From Bombyx mori (Eukaryota > Arthropoda > Insecta > Lepidoptera > Bombycidae): 64,000 bases of DNA. Location: positions 14,942,731-15,006,730 of the forward strand of contig NC_085117.1 in NCBI RefSeq assembly GCF_030269925.1, in the 5' to 3' direction. Numbering within the stretch: position 1 is the first letter of the stretch; each line of letters starts with the position of its first letter. Below, piece by piece: positions 23,901 to 38,900 of this stretch. A program made the position numbers and the translations under genes. Under the pieces are notes generated by a model, which saw only the letters and a list, made by a program, of their open reading frames with translations, did not search any database and was not told where the DNA came from.

Positions 23901-26900
23901 TAAATCATTGGATAGGTTTACTAGCTAAGTCACACCGTACTTTTTTATGGCTAGATCTGATGTCTGATTATTTTATCGTACTTAATTCGGATATAAAGAA
24001 TATCCGAAATAACCGAAATAATTTTTTCTCGGTTCCCTAATCATTTTCTCAAAATAAAGGAGTCCAACTTACACATTATAACATTAGTGAAAGCCAATGA
24101 AAGTTCTATTACAATCGGTAATGCAATTTCGGAATCGGAAAAAACTTGTCGTAAGTATTTCCATCCGAATATACCAATTTGACAAAAAGCTGCTATTTGA
24201 TGTTCGAACAGGACATACCTATTAATGATACTAACTCCGACCTTGAATTTAACACAAATTGGCCGAACGTAACTTAAAAAAAAGCGCTTTGCATCGCAAA
24301 TACGAGCATAGCATCGCATAGTATTGTTACGTTTACATCTTGTGCGCAATATTTCATACACGTAAACCGATGTAAGTCGATACGGCGTCAGTCGGCAAGT
24401 AACCGAACCGTGGTCCTTACGGCATGGCGCACACGTCGCGCTCAACTGTCTGCTCCAATGGAGAGAAGGACTGACCGCCTCACTACCTAAAACTTGATAC
24501 CGATAGTTAAGAAGAATATTTAATTTTCAGTCAAGCTAGTATTTATAAAATCGCCATTCTTCTTTGTTTAAAGATAAGACAGTGTACACAATAGTGTTTA
24601 TCTTATTCACACGTCCGCGCGTAGTTGAAACAGCTTCTTAGGCTACTACCCGGTCACCGTCCTCGCCGAACCCGTCGCTTGCGACGAAAGGGCTCGACGA
24701 GTAAATCAACCCATAGACACAGCCCACTGAGTTTCTCGCTGAATCTTCTCAGTGGGTCGCGTTTCCGATCCGGTGGTAGATTCAGCGAAGCACTCCTCTT
24801 GCTAGGGCCAGTGTTAGCAACACTCCCGGTTTGAGCCCCGTGAGCTCACATACTAGCTCGGTGAATCTAGAATAACCCCTCAAAGTTTATTAGAATAGGT
24901 AAAAAAAAGGCTACCAGCGAATAGGTTGGGAAAAAAAGTCTTATTCATAATGAGTTATCGGAGCTTTATAAACCTGCTTTATGAAGTCCAAAGAAAATGT
25001 TATTCATATCGTCTTTATCAAATTAATATCTGTTAACAGAAAAAAAATTGACTATTTTTACCATCATTTATTGCTGCAATTCTATCGCCGATTTTTTCAA
25101 GTCTGAAATGAGTATAATGTTAACAATGTTAGCATTATTCTAAATAATGTTAGTGACCACAGAACTTAATTTAAATTTAAGCACTTTCTCGATATTGCAA
25201 CAGTCCACGTGGTACGCCGCCGGTGCCGTGTCATTTATTATTATCGATCGACACGAGAATTGTGACAATTCCTGTAAATACGACGCTAAACGATTGCCAC
25301 CGTAGTCTTACTAACAGCTACTTTAATCAAACTTCTAAATTGTTTGTTAAATTTATTTATTACATTGTTCGGTGTTTCAACGTTATAAATATGTAAATGA
25401 AATTTAGAATATATTCGTTACATAATTGGTGAAAGTATTTTTCTGACTGAATTAAAGGTGGGGTAGAGGTAGTGGTAGGACCTCTTGTGAGTCCACGCGG
25501 GTAGGTACCACCACCCTGCCTATTTCTGCCGTGAAGCAGTAATGCGTTTCGGTTTGAAGGGCGGGGCAGCCGTTGTAACTATACTGAGACCTTAGAACTG
25601 ATATGTCAAGGCGGGTGGCGCATTTACCTCGTAGATGTCTATGGGCTCCAGTAACCACTTAACACCAGGTGGGCTGTAAGCTCGTCCACCCATCTAAGCA
25701 ATAAATAAAAAAAACTAACAATGTTGTTCAATGTATGCCGCTTCTTCCCTTAGTTTGGAAGATATTATTAACACAAGTGGATGTATTTTATGGTTTTGAG
25801 TTATTTTAGAGTACTGAATTTCAACTTGCACGTAAATATGATTCGAGTTTCGAAGTCGACAAACTGCTAACTTAATTAATTACCGATCAGAAACATCTAT
25901 CGATACTGTCAGTTAAGGTATATTCGCCGACAATGTTACTCATTGTTAGGGCTAATAAAAAATATGAAATTCGATGAGAATGGTTTTCTGAAGTATAGTT
26001 GTGAACTCAAACATATTTGTAGATGTAAATTTATACCGGATTCTATCGCTTTCAACTAATTAAACTTTTTTTTTGCTTAGATGGGTGGACGAGCTCTCAG
26101 CCCACCTGGTGTTAAGTGGTTACTGGAAGCCCATAGACATCCCTGACGTAGATGCGCCACCCACCTTGAAATATAAGTTCTAAGGTCTCAAGTATAGTTA
26201 CAACGGCTGCCCCACCCTTCAAACCGAAACGCATTACTACTTCATGGCAGAAACAGGCATGGTGGTGGTCCCTACCCGTGCGGAGTTACAAGAGGCTTTA
26301 CCACCAGTAATTACGCAAATTATAATTTTGTGGGTTTGATTTTTATTACAGGATGTTATTCCTTCACCGTGGAAACTGATCAAAGAAGACACTATCTATA
26401 TAGTGTAACTCTCTTTTTGATTGATAACACTCGTATTATATTGTTATAATAAAAAGTAAAATAAAATTCACAGTAATTTAAGTTTTACTTTAAATACCTT
26501 TCTTCCATGTTAAAATTCTTTTTCTATCTGTCCCATTGGAATACTGTGCAAAACAATCAAGTTTCATGATTTGTATGAACTCCAAAATGTGACTGTGAGC
26601 AGCCCTACAGGCGTCTTACGCGTTGTCGAAACGCTGAGATATAGTTCAACTATTTCGTGAGACTAGTTTCCTGCAGTCCTTGTTTGGATACACATGATTT
26701 AAGAAAGTGTCTACGTATATTTGCATTCCATATTGTCTATTATTGGAAACTTCGAACTAGGAAACGTACACTACTTTATGAATACAACGTATATAAAGGT
26801 ATATACTGAAAGAGATCTAAAACTGTAAAAGGAAAAATTTACACATAGGAGGACATAAAATTTTAATTGTTAAGTTCTATCTTATTGTGTTTTATACATC

Positions 26901-29900
26901 CTCCTCCTCCGTGCGTCGTATTCCTCAGTTCTGAGGGTTGTGACCTTTACTGAGCACATTTGTTAGGACTATGTTCCTCCATTCACTCCTGTCCTCCGCG
27001 CAGTGGATAGCAACATTGATGCTGGATTCCAAAGTCGTCTTAATCTGATCGGACCAGCGCATCAGTGTTTTATAAATACTACATGATAAATATATATATA
27101 TTTGAGAGTATCTATTATATCTAACACGTTTATCAAGAATCTCAATCCACTTATTTGATGTTCTACATAAATTAATATAGTTTTGACACTTCTATCAAAC
27201 AAGCCTAAAATGGGCAAAGATAATAATCCTCCACTTGACACTTCAAGGAACATCTTCAATTTACTTATTTCCGCTTTAAAATGGGTAATCGTTTCTTCTT
27301 TATTAAATAATGATTTATTTCCTGTGGCCGCAAGTGAGCCCGCACCAGTCATATATGTTAATTACAGAAGTAAGAAGCTTTTGTTAAGGTTCAGATGTTG
27401 TAGTAAATCATTTTACAACCGTTTCTGATTTTCATAATGAACAAATACACATCCATTACTAATTCATGTATTTCTCTGTGAACTATGGTTGGATATAAAC
27501 AATATTTTGGAATCATTACTAAATACTTTTATATACAGTACGTAAAAGTTTGTGATGTGAATTCGAAGAAACAGTGTTACAATTCAACATGTTTCCAGAT
27601 TAAAAGTATTCCACATCGCCCGATAACAGAAATATCTGATATTACGAATTGTATTTCCATAACATAATATCTAAGAAATAATGAAAGAAAGAAATCATTT
27701 ATTCGCCAAGCATAGTGAAAATGAGTTATTACATAAGTTAAAAGCAGCGTATATGCTTTGTCATTATTTGACATGCGAATTTTAGTGCAGTGCAAGATAT
27801 TATAATATTATATAATTTACCATTCATTCATCCATAATTTAACTAATAATTAAAAATTCCATTTATTTTCAATGTAGTCCCTAAGAAGATCATTTATGTG
27901 ATAATAATTTCCACTAATAAGATTATTTTTTAGTTTTTTCTTAAAATTAAAATCGTCTAAGTCTCTTCATTTCTTTGGTAGTTTATTAAATATCCTAACG
28001 CTCATACCTAGTATACTATTATTCTTTATTATTATTCTTATTCTAATTGCATGATCAATAGTAATCTCATATCGTGCGTGAAATTCTTCTCTCATTGAAC
28101 AATCTCTGTTGATTAAAACATGACAGTTGTATTATAAGCAGTGTCCTACTAATGAGTACCAATTTTGTCATAGCAGCCGCCGGGTCACAATGTATTTCCG
28201 TTCTAGTCGTGACCGCCTAGCAATGTGTTACTGTACACGAGATATCTGTTGTCACATTTAGCAATTCGAATTTAAGATAAACCAACACGAAATTTGACTA
28301 ATGAATTAAAAGCAATACAAAATTAATAATAGCTAGTGGTCCCGCAGTAGTCGAAATTCGACTATAATTAATTGAAATTATAATTTTGTACACTATTATG
28401 TGTCTATTGTCAAAGACTATTTATTATACTTCTATAATCATAGATTTTGCCAAGACTACACCTTAGACAAATATTAATAGAGACAAACAATGATATATTT
28501 TAAACTATTCTCAATTTGACCACAAACTATAAGCAACAAGAAAAGTTTGACAATGAACAAATAGTATTCATGCGTGTGTACGTCAAATACATGGTAGTGT
28601 GTGTAATGTTTTTATTCATAGATTTAATGTATTTTTAAGCATAATTTAAAAAAAAATATTAATATTGTGTTAACTTCTCTATACTCTCTATAAGTGTGGA
28701 AAATTTCATACTCTTCCGACCGCGCAATTTTCGTAAAAAGGACTACAAAGTTTTTGCTTCACGTATTAATATATAGGTAACCGCTTCTATATTAATTAAT
28801 CATCGGAATTAGACATACTAGTTTGTAATGATGTTCGAAACGTCGAATGAGTATCACGTATGGAACAATTTAGACGCTTATTTCTTTTAACGAGGCTCCG
28901 TGCTTCAAATTTTATTTCGAGAACAATAATTGATTATAAGTTCCGTAGCGCCTGAAGGCCTGACAAGGCGTCAATCAGTAACAAGTCTTATTACAGCGCC
29001 GTATTATTATTGTGGTGTTTCCATATAATTATCATGTCCCTAGGCCGCTCGGCTACGTCTGGGATATAGCGTTTATTCCTATTGAAGAATGACACGTTCC
29101 GTGAATTTAAGGTTTTTTTCCGATCGCTTTAGACGGGTTGACAAGTTAACGGCCTGTCTGGTGTTAAGTTGCATCTACAGATACCGTAATGCCGTCGTCC
29201 TTGAAATATGAATTGTATGATTGCGATTTGTAATTTTATTTAATTCGATATGAAGTCCAAATTCGCTCGTCAGATGTGTAATCCGATATGCACTGTCTTT
29301 GAAATGCAATTTGTATCTGTAGACGAATCAAACAGACTCGCTAGATAACGGAAGAAGCAGTTTTATACAATATCGGTTACTATTGTAGTCTTCGTATCTA
29401 TACAACAAGTCCCATATGTTGTCTTTAATTGAATGTGTATTTAATACTTATTGCGATTTGACTTGATTTTACATGCACATATGTATTTGACTATGCATGA
29501 GTGAAGTGAAAATATTGAATAAAATTTACATACGCCAACAATTGCCGATTAAATATACACAGTAAATGTTTATAATATAAATACTGCTTCACGGCGGAAA
29601 TAGGCGGGGTGGTGGTAACTACCCGTGCGGCACACTTTATTGTATAATACACACACACACACACACACACAAACACATACACAACACACACACATACACT
29701 CACACGTACGTACTACTACTATTTTCTCGTTTTTTTCTTTTCGTTATTGATATTTAAAAAAATATTTTAAAGGTAAAAAAGCATATTTTTTTTCTATAAC
29801 CAATATTCGTTACACTAAAGCTCGTCAAAACTCTAAAAAAAAAGATGACTTAGTTAATAAATAAATCAGAAAATGGTACTGTACTATTTTGTTTTGACCT

Positions 29901-32900
29901 GTTGTGCTTTAATAGATAATTCGATTTTATCAATATGCTAACATCGATGTTATATAATCTGTGGATGTATCTGTAAGGCAGAAAACAGAGCCTTTGCGTA
30001 ATTTGAACCTTGTCTTGTCATTAAAAAACTGTTATTCACTGATCTAGATGCCAGATCAACTAATTACTTCGCAATTACGATAACCTGTTAATCGGAATGC
30101 ATGTGTGTTTTACCAGTGCCATACATGTACGCGTATAAGTAAATTTATTCATTTTGGCGACTTAATTTCATTATTTCATTTCCGTATTTCAGCACCATGG
30201 TTTCGAAGTAAATTATAAATATCTCTATGGTGTTATAATTTTTTTTCTGGATCAAACTACGGCCATAGTCGCATAGCACTGCTGTTGTGTGGAATCGTTG
30301 TTCACTTATTTTGCGAAGCTTTGCTGATTCCGAATTTCTATAGTAACAAGGATTTTGTTGTTATAATGAAAACCAGCATAATTTGCATATTCGAGTAACT
30401 TATCTGTTAGTACACAGTTACACGACGGTAGGGTTCACCCACGCTGGCACCAATTAAATTACTATCTCAGAGTAAAGAAGGCAAGAAATAAAAAAATAAG
30501 AGCGCATTACCGGTTGAAACGGGCCTATTTCTGTTGCGTTCGATAATGACCCAAAAAATATGTTCGACTTACCTCCTAAATTGGCACCTGGCGTTTAAAT
30601 ACATTATCAAATAATTTACGAGATACACGTGCTTAATCTTAATGATATTTTCATTTAAGCTTACTCTAATCCGGCTATTTTTTGTAGAAAATATTCTTAA
30701 GCTTCATTACCTTAAGCTTATAGTTTCTTAACAAAATCATATTTAAATGAAGATTCCCAACAGAAAGCAATAAAATAAACCACTCTTATTAGTGAAAAAA
30801 ATCTACTAGTCTGACTTTTTATTAATGTTTATTTGTAGCTAAACAAAAAAGATATGCTTTTTTTTCACTACCCTATAGCTGGTAGCCTATGAGGCTATTC
30901 TAACTGCGCACGGCTTGATAGGTGAGCTCATGAGGCTCAACCTGAGAGGACTTGCTAACATTAGCCCTAACAACAACAGTGCTTCACTGAATCTACCATC
31001 GGATCTAAATCGCGAACAACTGAGAAGTTCCGGCGAGAGACTCAGTGGATTATGTCTATTGACTAGATTGCACATCGAACTCTTCGTCGCACACGAGGAA
31101 AAATATGATACGATATACCTATGGAAAAAAATTAGATAATACTAGAATATCTCTTATCAAAAATATTATAATGTCGGTGATATGCAAAAAGTGAATAATC
31201 CTCGAATCAACGAAGCAAGTACCGAAGAAATTTGACCACACATAAAAAATTGACATAATAATAAAACAACGTGAACCTCAGAATAGGTACCCATTAAATT
31301 ATTGAGCAGTGCACTTGCGGTATCAGCGTAGGAGCCGCAGGCGATGTGACCATAAACGAGATTCGTAATGATGGCCAATTTCCGAACTTGATCGGCGGAC
31401 GGTGAATGTAACCGGCTGTTGGACTTACTCAGTGTGATATACTGAATGTACTAATCTGTACTAATATATAAATCTACAGTGGTTTTTACGGATGTTCCGT
31501 TATAACTACTGAACCATGCATCCTTGATGACTTGAAACTTGGTATCCATGTAGAAAATACACTACTTAATGGACAAGCTAATATTTGGATGAGTGTTGGA
31601 CTCCCTACACCAGTTGCGGGGGCGTTAATGATGAGAATCTTTGTGGGGGTGAGAAATAATAATGTTATTTTTAAATGCCCAGTGAAGCGGACGGGTACAG
31701 CTAGTGTGGTATAAAAATGTTACGTCACTAGCGAAATAGTTCTGATTGCTATATGTGACGTTTTTGGATAGAACTACATTTTATGTAAAAGGTTTAGCGT
31801 CTTCTTCCTTTGGTACTGATTTATTACTAATTCATTTAGAATGTTGCTGGTGGTATGGCGTCTTGTGGACCCGCATAGGTAGGTACTAACACTTTGTCTA
31901 TTTCTGCCGTGAAGCAGTAATGCCTTTCGGTTTGAAAGCTGGGGCAGGTGTTGTAGGTAGGTATGCCGTTGTTGTTGTAGGTGGGCATTAACGTTGTCTA
32001 CGGGTTCCGGTGACCACTTAACATTAGATAGACCATGAGCTCGTCCACCCATTTTAGCAATAAAATAAAATAATCTTCATACACAACATATGGCAGCTGC
32101 CTATTAATGAAAAACCTGACCTTACATCTAAGTACATCATTCTGTTTTCTTGGTTTCAGAACTTATGTGGTTTAGTAATACCTAGTATCATTATCTTTTT
32201 TTTTATCCTACCTAAGCTGAGAGCCTTGAGAGGCTATTTCAGCGTAACCTTAACTAGTAGGTGAGCTCACGGGACTCAAATCTGACGACGTTGCTAACAC
32301 GAACCCTTGCAAGAGCCATGCTTCGCAGAATCTACCACCGGATCGGAAACGCGACCCACTGAGAAGATCCGGCGAAAAACTGAGAAACTCAGTGGGCGGT
32401 GTCTGAGGGTTAACTTACTCGTCGAGCCCTTCGTCACAAGCGACGGGTTCGACGAGAACGATGACCGGTGCTTGAGGTACCTAAAAGCACCGTTGGTGGA
32501 TCGGGAGGGTCCGAAATGACGTGTTATCATTATCAAAACTATCTGCCATACAAAAACCCTGGATTTCATGATTTTCTTCAAACTTTTTTTTTTTTAAATA
32601 GAACTGTCCTTACGTTTAGTTAGTGAAATTTTAGTGGGGAAAGAGTAGATACGTTTTTTTTTAATTACATTATTAAATGTTGGTTTTTAAACTTCAATTA
32701 AGTTCTTTTTCTTAAACTATTCACAAGACAATCGTGCTAGTATGCGCCTAAAGAATAGGTAGTTCGTTCATTGCCTTTTGTACACATGGCTTCTTTTATT
32801 CGTTCATTTGTTTATATATTTTCTCGTGGTCGTAAATGCCATCTCTAATCGGCCACAGGGTCAATTGTTTTCAATATAACTTCGCGTTCTTAAAGTAAAT

Positions 32901-35900
32901 AACAATTTTATAATCATCCAACAAATTTTGTCCTAGTAATTATAATATTCTTTTCAATTAAAGTATACTTAAAATACACTTTACTGGTGGTAAAATACCT
33001 CTGGTGAGTCCGCACGGGTAGGTACCACAACCCTGCCTATTTCTGCCGTGAAGCAGTAATGCGTTTCGGTTTGAAGGGTGGGGCAGCCGTTGTAACTATA
33101 CTGAGACCTTAGAACTTATATCTCAAGGTGATTGCTGCATTTACGTTGTAGATGCCTATGGCTCCAGTAACCACTTAGCACCAGGTGGGCTGTGAGCTCG
33201 TCCACCTATCTCAGCAATAAAAAAATAAAAAAAATTACATTCAAATTATTACGACTTCGTGCTGATCAAAGAACATTTTAAACGTTAGTATACTGGTTCC
33301 ATCAATCACATAGCTTGTTATTAGATCTATACGAACATAACCACAACGAATACGAATGTAAAATGAGTTTTTTTTTTTTTTCAATTAAACACGAAAGAAT
33401 AAATTTGGTTTGTGACGAATTGAAAACAACTTCTGTAGTAGCGTTGACCTCAGTGGTCGACGGAAACGCAATTAATATTAAAGTTGCGATGTGTCCAGTT
33501 TTTACTGCCAATTTTCGATTACACGCGTTATATCAATGGCTCTTTTCATTATATTGTAATTGTGCAATCAGCGGTAAAGCCTTTAGTATTTATTGAACGT
33601 GTAAAATCGTTATGAAGAAAGCTTCTGAGCGGTTGGAGCTTTGATGCAGTGTTCGTGTGTTCGTTTTTGACATAGCCTATTCAATTGTAAGATGAAATAA
33701 ATTGCTTAATTTTATTTACGAAATTGACCAAGATGTACTGAGAGAGAGATTTCGATGGAAATAATTTTTGAAACTACAGTATGAAGCCCGAAGAATCTAT
33801 GCGTCCCTAACTACTGGTGATAGGACCTCTTGTGAGTCCCCACGGGTAGGTACCACCATCCGGCCTATTTCTGCCGTGAAGCAGTAATGCATTTCGGTTT
33901 GAAGGGTGGGGCAGCCGTTGTAACTATACTGAGACCTTAGAACTTATATCTCAAGATGGGTGGAGCATTTACGTTGTAGATGCCTATGGACTCCAGTAAC
34001 CACTGAACACCAGGTCCACCCATCTAAGCAAAAAAAAAACTTATCAATCATATTGTCAGAAATCATATCAATTATTCTAGTAACTCCCCTTAGGGTTTGG
34101 TGGACAATTACACAAGATTAATATTATTGTTTTGTTTTATTACGAAATTTAAATGATTGAAATTAATTATTAATTCATATTAATGCTAGAATTTACGATG
34201 CTTATACAACGGACCACGCCTGCGTGTAGAGCTCACAGTAACAAGAATACAAGGGCCAAAGCTTTCATGACCGTGTTTGGTGTGGACCCTATGCAAAATG
34301 ATCGCACTTCAGAGGTGCTCTACATAGGGCGCCAAGTCGCCATATTTGGTCAGTACTAATTCTACGGCATCTGGCCAGATCTGAAAGGTTCTTTGTCAAA
34401 TTTTTTTTCATATTATAGCATTTGCCACATGGTTGGTTTGGTAAAAGTTCATTCCCATATTTGATATTTATGAATAATAAGTAATTCGCTCCTTAAGTAG
34501 TTGGAGTAGTTCCTTAGGCTATCCGCGATTAAGTAGGGAAAAAATATTTAAGGATTTTTTCTAATATACGCTTTTCACTTAACATGATTAGATTGAACAT
34601 TGATTTGAACAGAGATTGCAAGATTTCGGAAATTACGAAAAAACAAATGGCTATACGTAAGTGTATCTTCAAACGATTAAAATTGTTAAAACTACTAGAA
34701 ACATTCAAGCTTGCTCCTCTTTCCATTAGTTTACACGCCAAATTCATCAAAATTTTTGATTACTACGTTAATTCCTAATAAGGTATAATACGAAAATAAA
34801 ACGGAAAAACCCAAAAGACTTCCAGTTAAATCAACAAAACGCCATGTTTGGATCCGGCGGACAACATCTGGTCACTTTACCCCGGCGTCAAATAATTCTC
34901 AGCGCACGAGTCAAATATTCCATTAAAAAAAATATAGGTACTGACGACGACACTACTGTATTTTACTATGCGACTCTTACCGTAGTTGCGTAAAGCTTGT
35001 ATACCATGGTGGTCTTTGGAATTGAGTCTTCTTAGGACGTTTCATACGTTCGGTTAAGGACAAAAATAGTTGAGCTCTTAAGCCTTCTTCAAACGGAACG
35101 CGTAATTAGCGCGCGTCAGAACGCTAAACTGACGCCGCGCTATATATATAGCGCTTATAGCGCTGGCGCTCTGTGTGACGGTATGATACCGTAGTAGTAC
35201 AACACATCTCGGCGTCATAGCGCGGCGTCAGTTTAGCGCTCTGACGCGCGCTAATTTCGCGTTCCGTTTGAAGAAGGCTTAAGAGCTCAACTATTTTTGT
35301 CCTTAACCTTAACCAGTCAAACAGAGCGCCAGCGTTATAGCGCTTATAGCGCTGGCGCTCTGTGTGACGGTATGATACCGTAGTAGTACAACACATCTCG
35401 GCGTCATAGCGTACGCGTTCTGTTTGACAAAGCCTTTAATAAGAAAAACAGGACAGCGACTCCGGCGCTTTGAAATCAACCAAATAGAGTAGGGGAGTGT
35501 CGTCATCGCTTTTCATACTTAGCTAATTCGTAGTCCTCTCTATTTTCCATCTGAATTTCTTAGCTTAGGTGATGTTGCCCATAAGTGTGTATAACAACCA
35601 TTTAACATATTTTCAATCGGATTCCAGATATTTTCTTTCTTTGAAAACCATAACATTTTGTGGAATTGTGTGGACAAACCATTACTTATAATCTATGTTA
35701 GTAACTGATAACTATGTGTCATAACTATCAGACATACAATAGATATCATTACTTTTTTTTTTCATTCCAAGTGCCTGCTGCAAAGGCTATTAATCAGCAG
35801 TCCCTCGATCTTGCTCGATATGATGTTCAGAAGACTGTTGCCACTGTCTCTGACTTGACGCAATAATGATGCACTTCTCGTCCGCATTATTGCAAAGAAG

Positions 35901-38900
35901 TCATCGGTGTGAGATGTCGCAAACATTGTGGATGCACTACAAAAGCACGGCGGCAGTGACAACATCATCCTAAACGCATTATTATATTGAACACCTAGGG
36001 CATTGTAAGCTCTCCGCGTATATGTGGTTACGAGCTCAGTACGTCGTAGTGTTTATGGTTCCTGTATCTCACCTAACAGAACGTGGGCGAAGAACTCTTC
36101 ATAATAGAATGCCTCTATCTTAATTCTTCATTACAAGATATCCGGTCGAGCATTCTTAATCGAGTATTTAACTTCGACGGTGTTTTCTGTAAGAGAAACA
36201 TTCTAAAGTAGATCGTTCCATAAAATTGTTAATGATATTCAAATTCGATGCGTCGATGTCAACGCGATGTATTTCAAAACGCTATTTGACTATTCAAGGT
36301 GCGCATCTGTAGGCATCGCCCACGCATCTCATTCAATGACTTTACGTGAACGGTTTGTATAAACGTAGTAAGGCATCTGTCCATTCAAATTGTTACGTAA
36401 ACGAATAATTTTCTATGCGAGTGTTGCCACAGAATGAATGAACTTCATTTTTTATGGTGTATTGGATTTACATATATATTTATGCGAAACGTTTTTTCGA
36501 TGTATCTTTTATAAGACTATCTATGGATTAGATTGATTAGTTAATGAGTTGTGAGTGCTAAAGTAGTTTTGTACTGCAAACACACATTATATTAGGCAAG
36601 AATAGCAGATCCTTTAATTAATCTTAATCGATCGATTTTATTATATATTTTTTGAATTTTTATTATTATTATTTATTTATCGATTTTATCGGCTTATTGA
36701 TGAACTTAAGTACATATGCCTTGTTTTCTATTACTAGACCCAAGACTATTCTGGTAAATGCATTGCTATGGTACTAATGATAAAACCGCGTGGGTTTGAA
36801 ATCGTGCTGCACACAACGACACTGAGCTGATATCTTTGGTCAATACTCTGTAATATCAAACCTACTTTTTGTAGTTACAATATAGTATAGTAGAGTATTA
36901 TATGTACCGGTTTAAAACTTTTTATGAAAATTCTATGTTACATACACACACTTAAACACATTTTGAATCCAGCAATCCCTGTGTTTCTTGGTGTCTTTTC
37001 TCAGTCGTAAAATTACATTCCGAATCCGCGATAGTCGTCACTATCTGAAGGCGCCAAGAAAGGCCTTGAATAAAATTTTTTTTTTCTTTGACTAACGGCA
37101 TGATCTCCTTTAAGCAGCGGCATAGGTGTGCCACTGACGTCACCGATGTTCACTAGAACTGGTGGCTACTCTGACACATTGATCTTATACTAATTTTATA
37201 TTAAGCACAAATGTTCACGATTGACTTCCACGGTGAAGGAATAACATCCTGTAATAAAAATCAAACCCGCAAAATTATAATTTGCGTAATCACTGGTGGT
37301 AGGACCTCTTGGGAGTCCGCACGGGTAGGTACCACCACCCCGCCTATTTCCGCCGTGAAGCAGTAATGCGTTTCGGTTCGAAGGGTGGGGTAGCCGTTGT
37401 AACTATACTGAGAACTTAGAACTTATATCACAAGGTGGGTGGCGCATTTACGTTGTAGATGTCTATGGGCTCCAGTAAGCACTTAACACCAGGTGGACTG
37501 TGAGCTCGTCCATCCATCTAAGCAATAAAAAAAAAAAAAAAAAGCAAATTAACATTCCGACCAATATGGACAGGATAAAAAAAAATCGGTTGTCTGTAAA
37601 GTCGGTTTACTGATGATAGTTGAACGGGACAACGTCATAAGAAAATACTGATGGAATGGTTTCATTTTTCAAAAGAAAATTTTAATTTTATTTGTTTGAT
37701 AGATATTTTGTACGCATATAGAGAAGGAGGTAAATGGAAATCACTATTGAATTGATCAAGTTACATTTATTTGTACGCATAAATATAATTATGTCAATAT
37801 CTTTGTCGCTCGTGCCTCGCTCTCGCTTGCACTTCAAGTCTTAAATGGAACGCCTCAGAGCGAGGTAACGCCGCATGAGTTATGTTTTTTCGTGCGTGCA
37901 GCCGGCTCCATCAAATTATAAGACGTTGTCACGTCAAAAATATGAAATTAATTGTATTAATGCCAGTTTGGTTTGTTATTGAAACGAGTTTTTTTTTTAG
38001 TTTTTAAGCTACATGAACTATTATTATTTATAACCGAAATATGCGTACAATTATAAAATAAATTACTGTGATTAATATATGTCACTGTAACAAAAAATGA
38101 ATCTTTCTTTGTGTGTTTCTCCTGTGTGTTTCGAAGTTGTTCATCCGATTGTATTTTTTTTTGCTCATCTGTTTACCGCGTAGGGCTATGCCAGATTCAC
38201 CTAACGCGTAGGCGAGTTTACGGTGCTCCGCTTGGCGAATTTGTATAGCCACTAACTAGCCCTAGCAAGAGCAATGCTTCGTAGATTCTACCACCGAATC
38301 AAAAACGCGACCCATTGAGAGTATAGGCGAGAAACTCAGTGGGCTGTGTTTGAGGGCTTACAGAGAGAGAGAATACACTTTATTGCACACCAAAACACAA
38401 TGTACATTCAAAAAACAGTCAAAAAGCAGATACATTTGTACAATAGGCGTTCTTATCGCTACAAGCGACCTCTTCCAGACAACCGTTTAATTTACAGAAA
38501 TTCTGGAAAATATAAAAATATTGCAGGTATGTTGCGGTGTACTATAGACAATGCATTATTATAGAAAATATATACATACAATAAACAGATATATACCGTT
38601 TACATATAATATGAAATATATAACTAACTGACTTATATACCAATATACACACTTACATACAATACATACTAATATACTTACATACACATAATAAATCAAC
38701 AGTATGGAAATGATAATGATTGTTTACCCGATTGTGAGTCGTTCAGTTGTTGTTAGCACTTTAGGAAACTCTTCTGTCACTGCACCTGGATGGTGCCAAA
38801 AGTGCCCCATGTGTAGCTCAATTTATTTCATTATGATTTTACATAAAGGGTAATTGTAATCTTGTAATTGATTGGTAAAACGCTGTACGATTGTCACTTA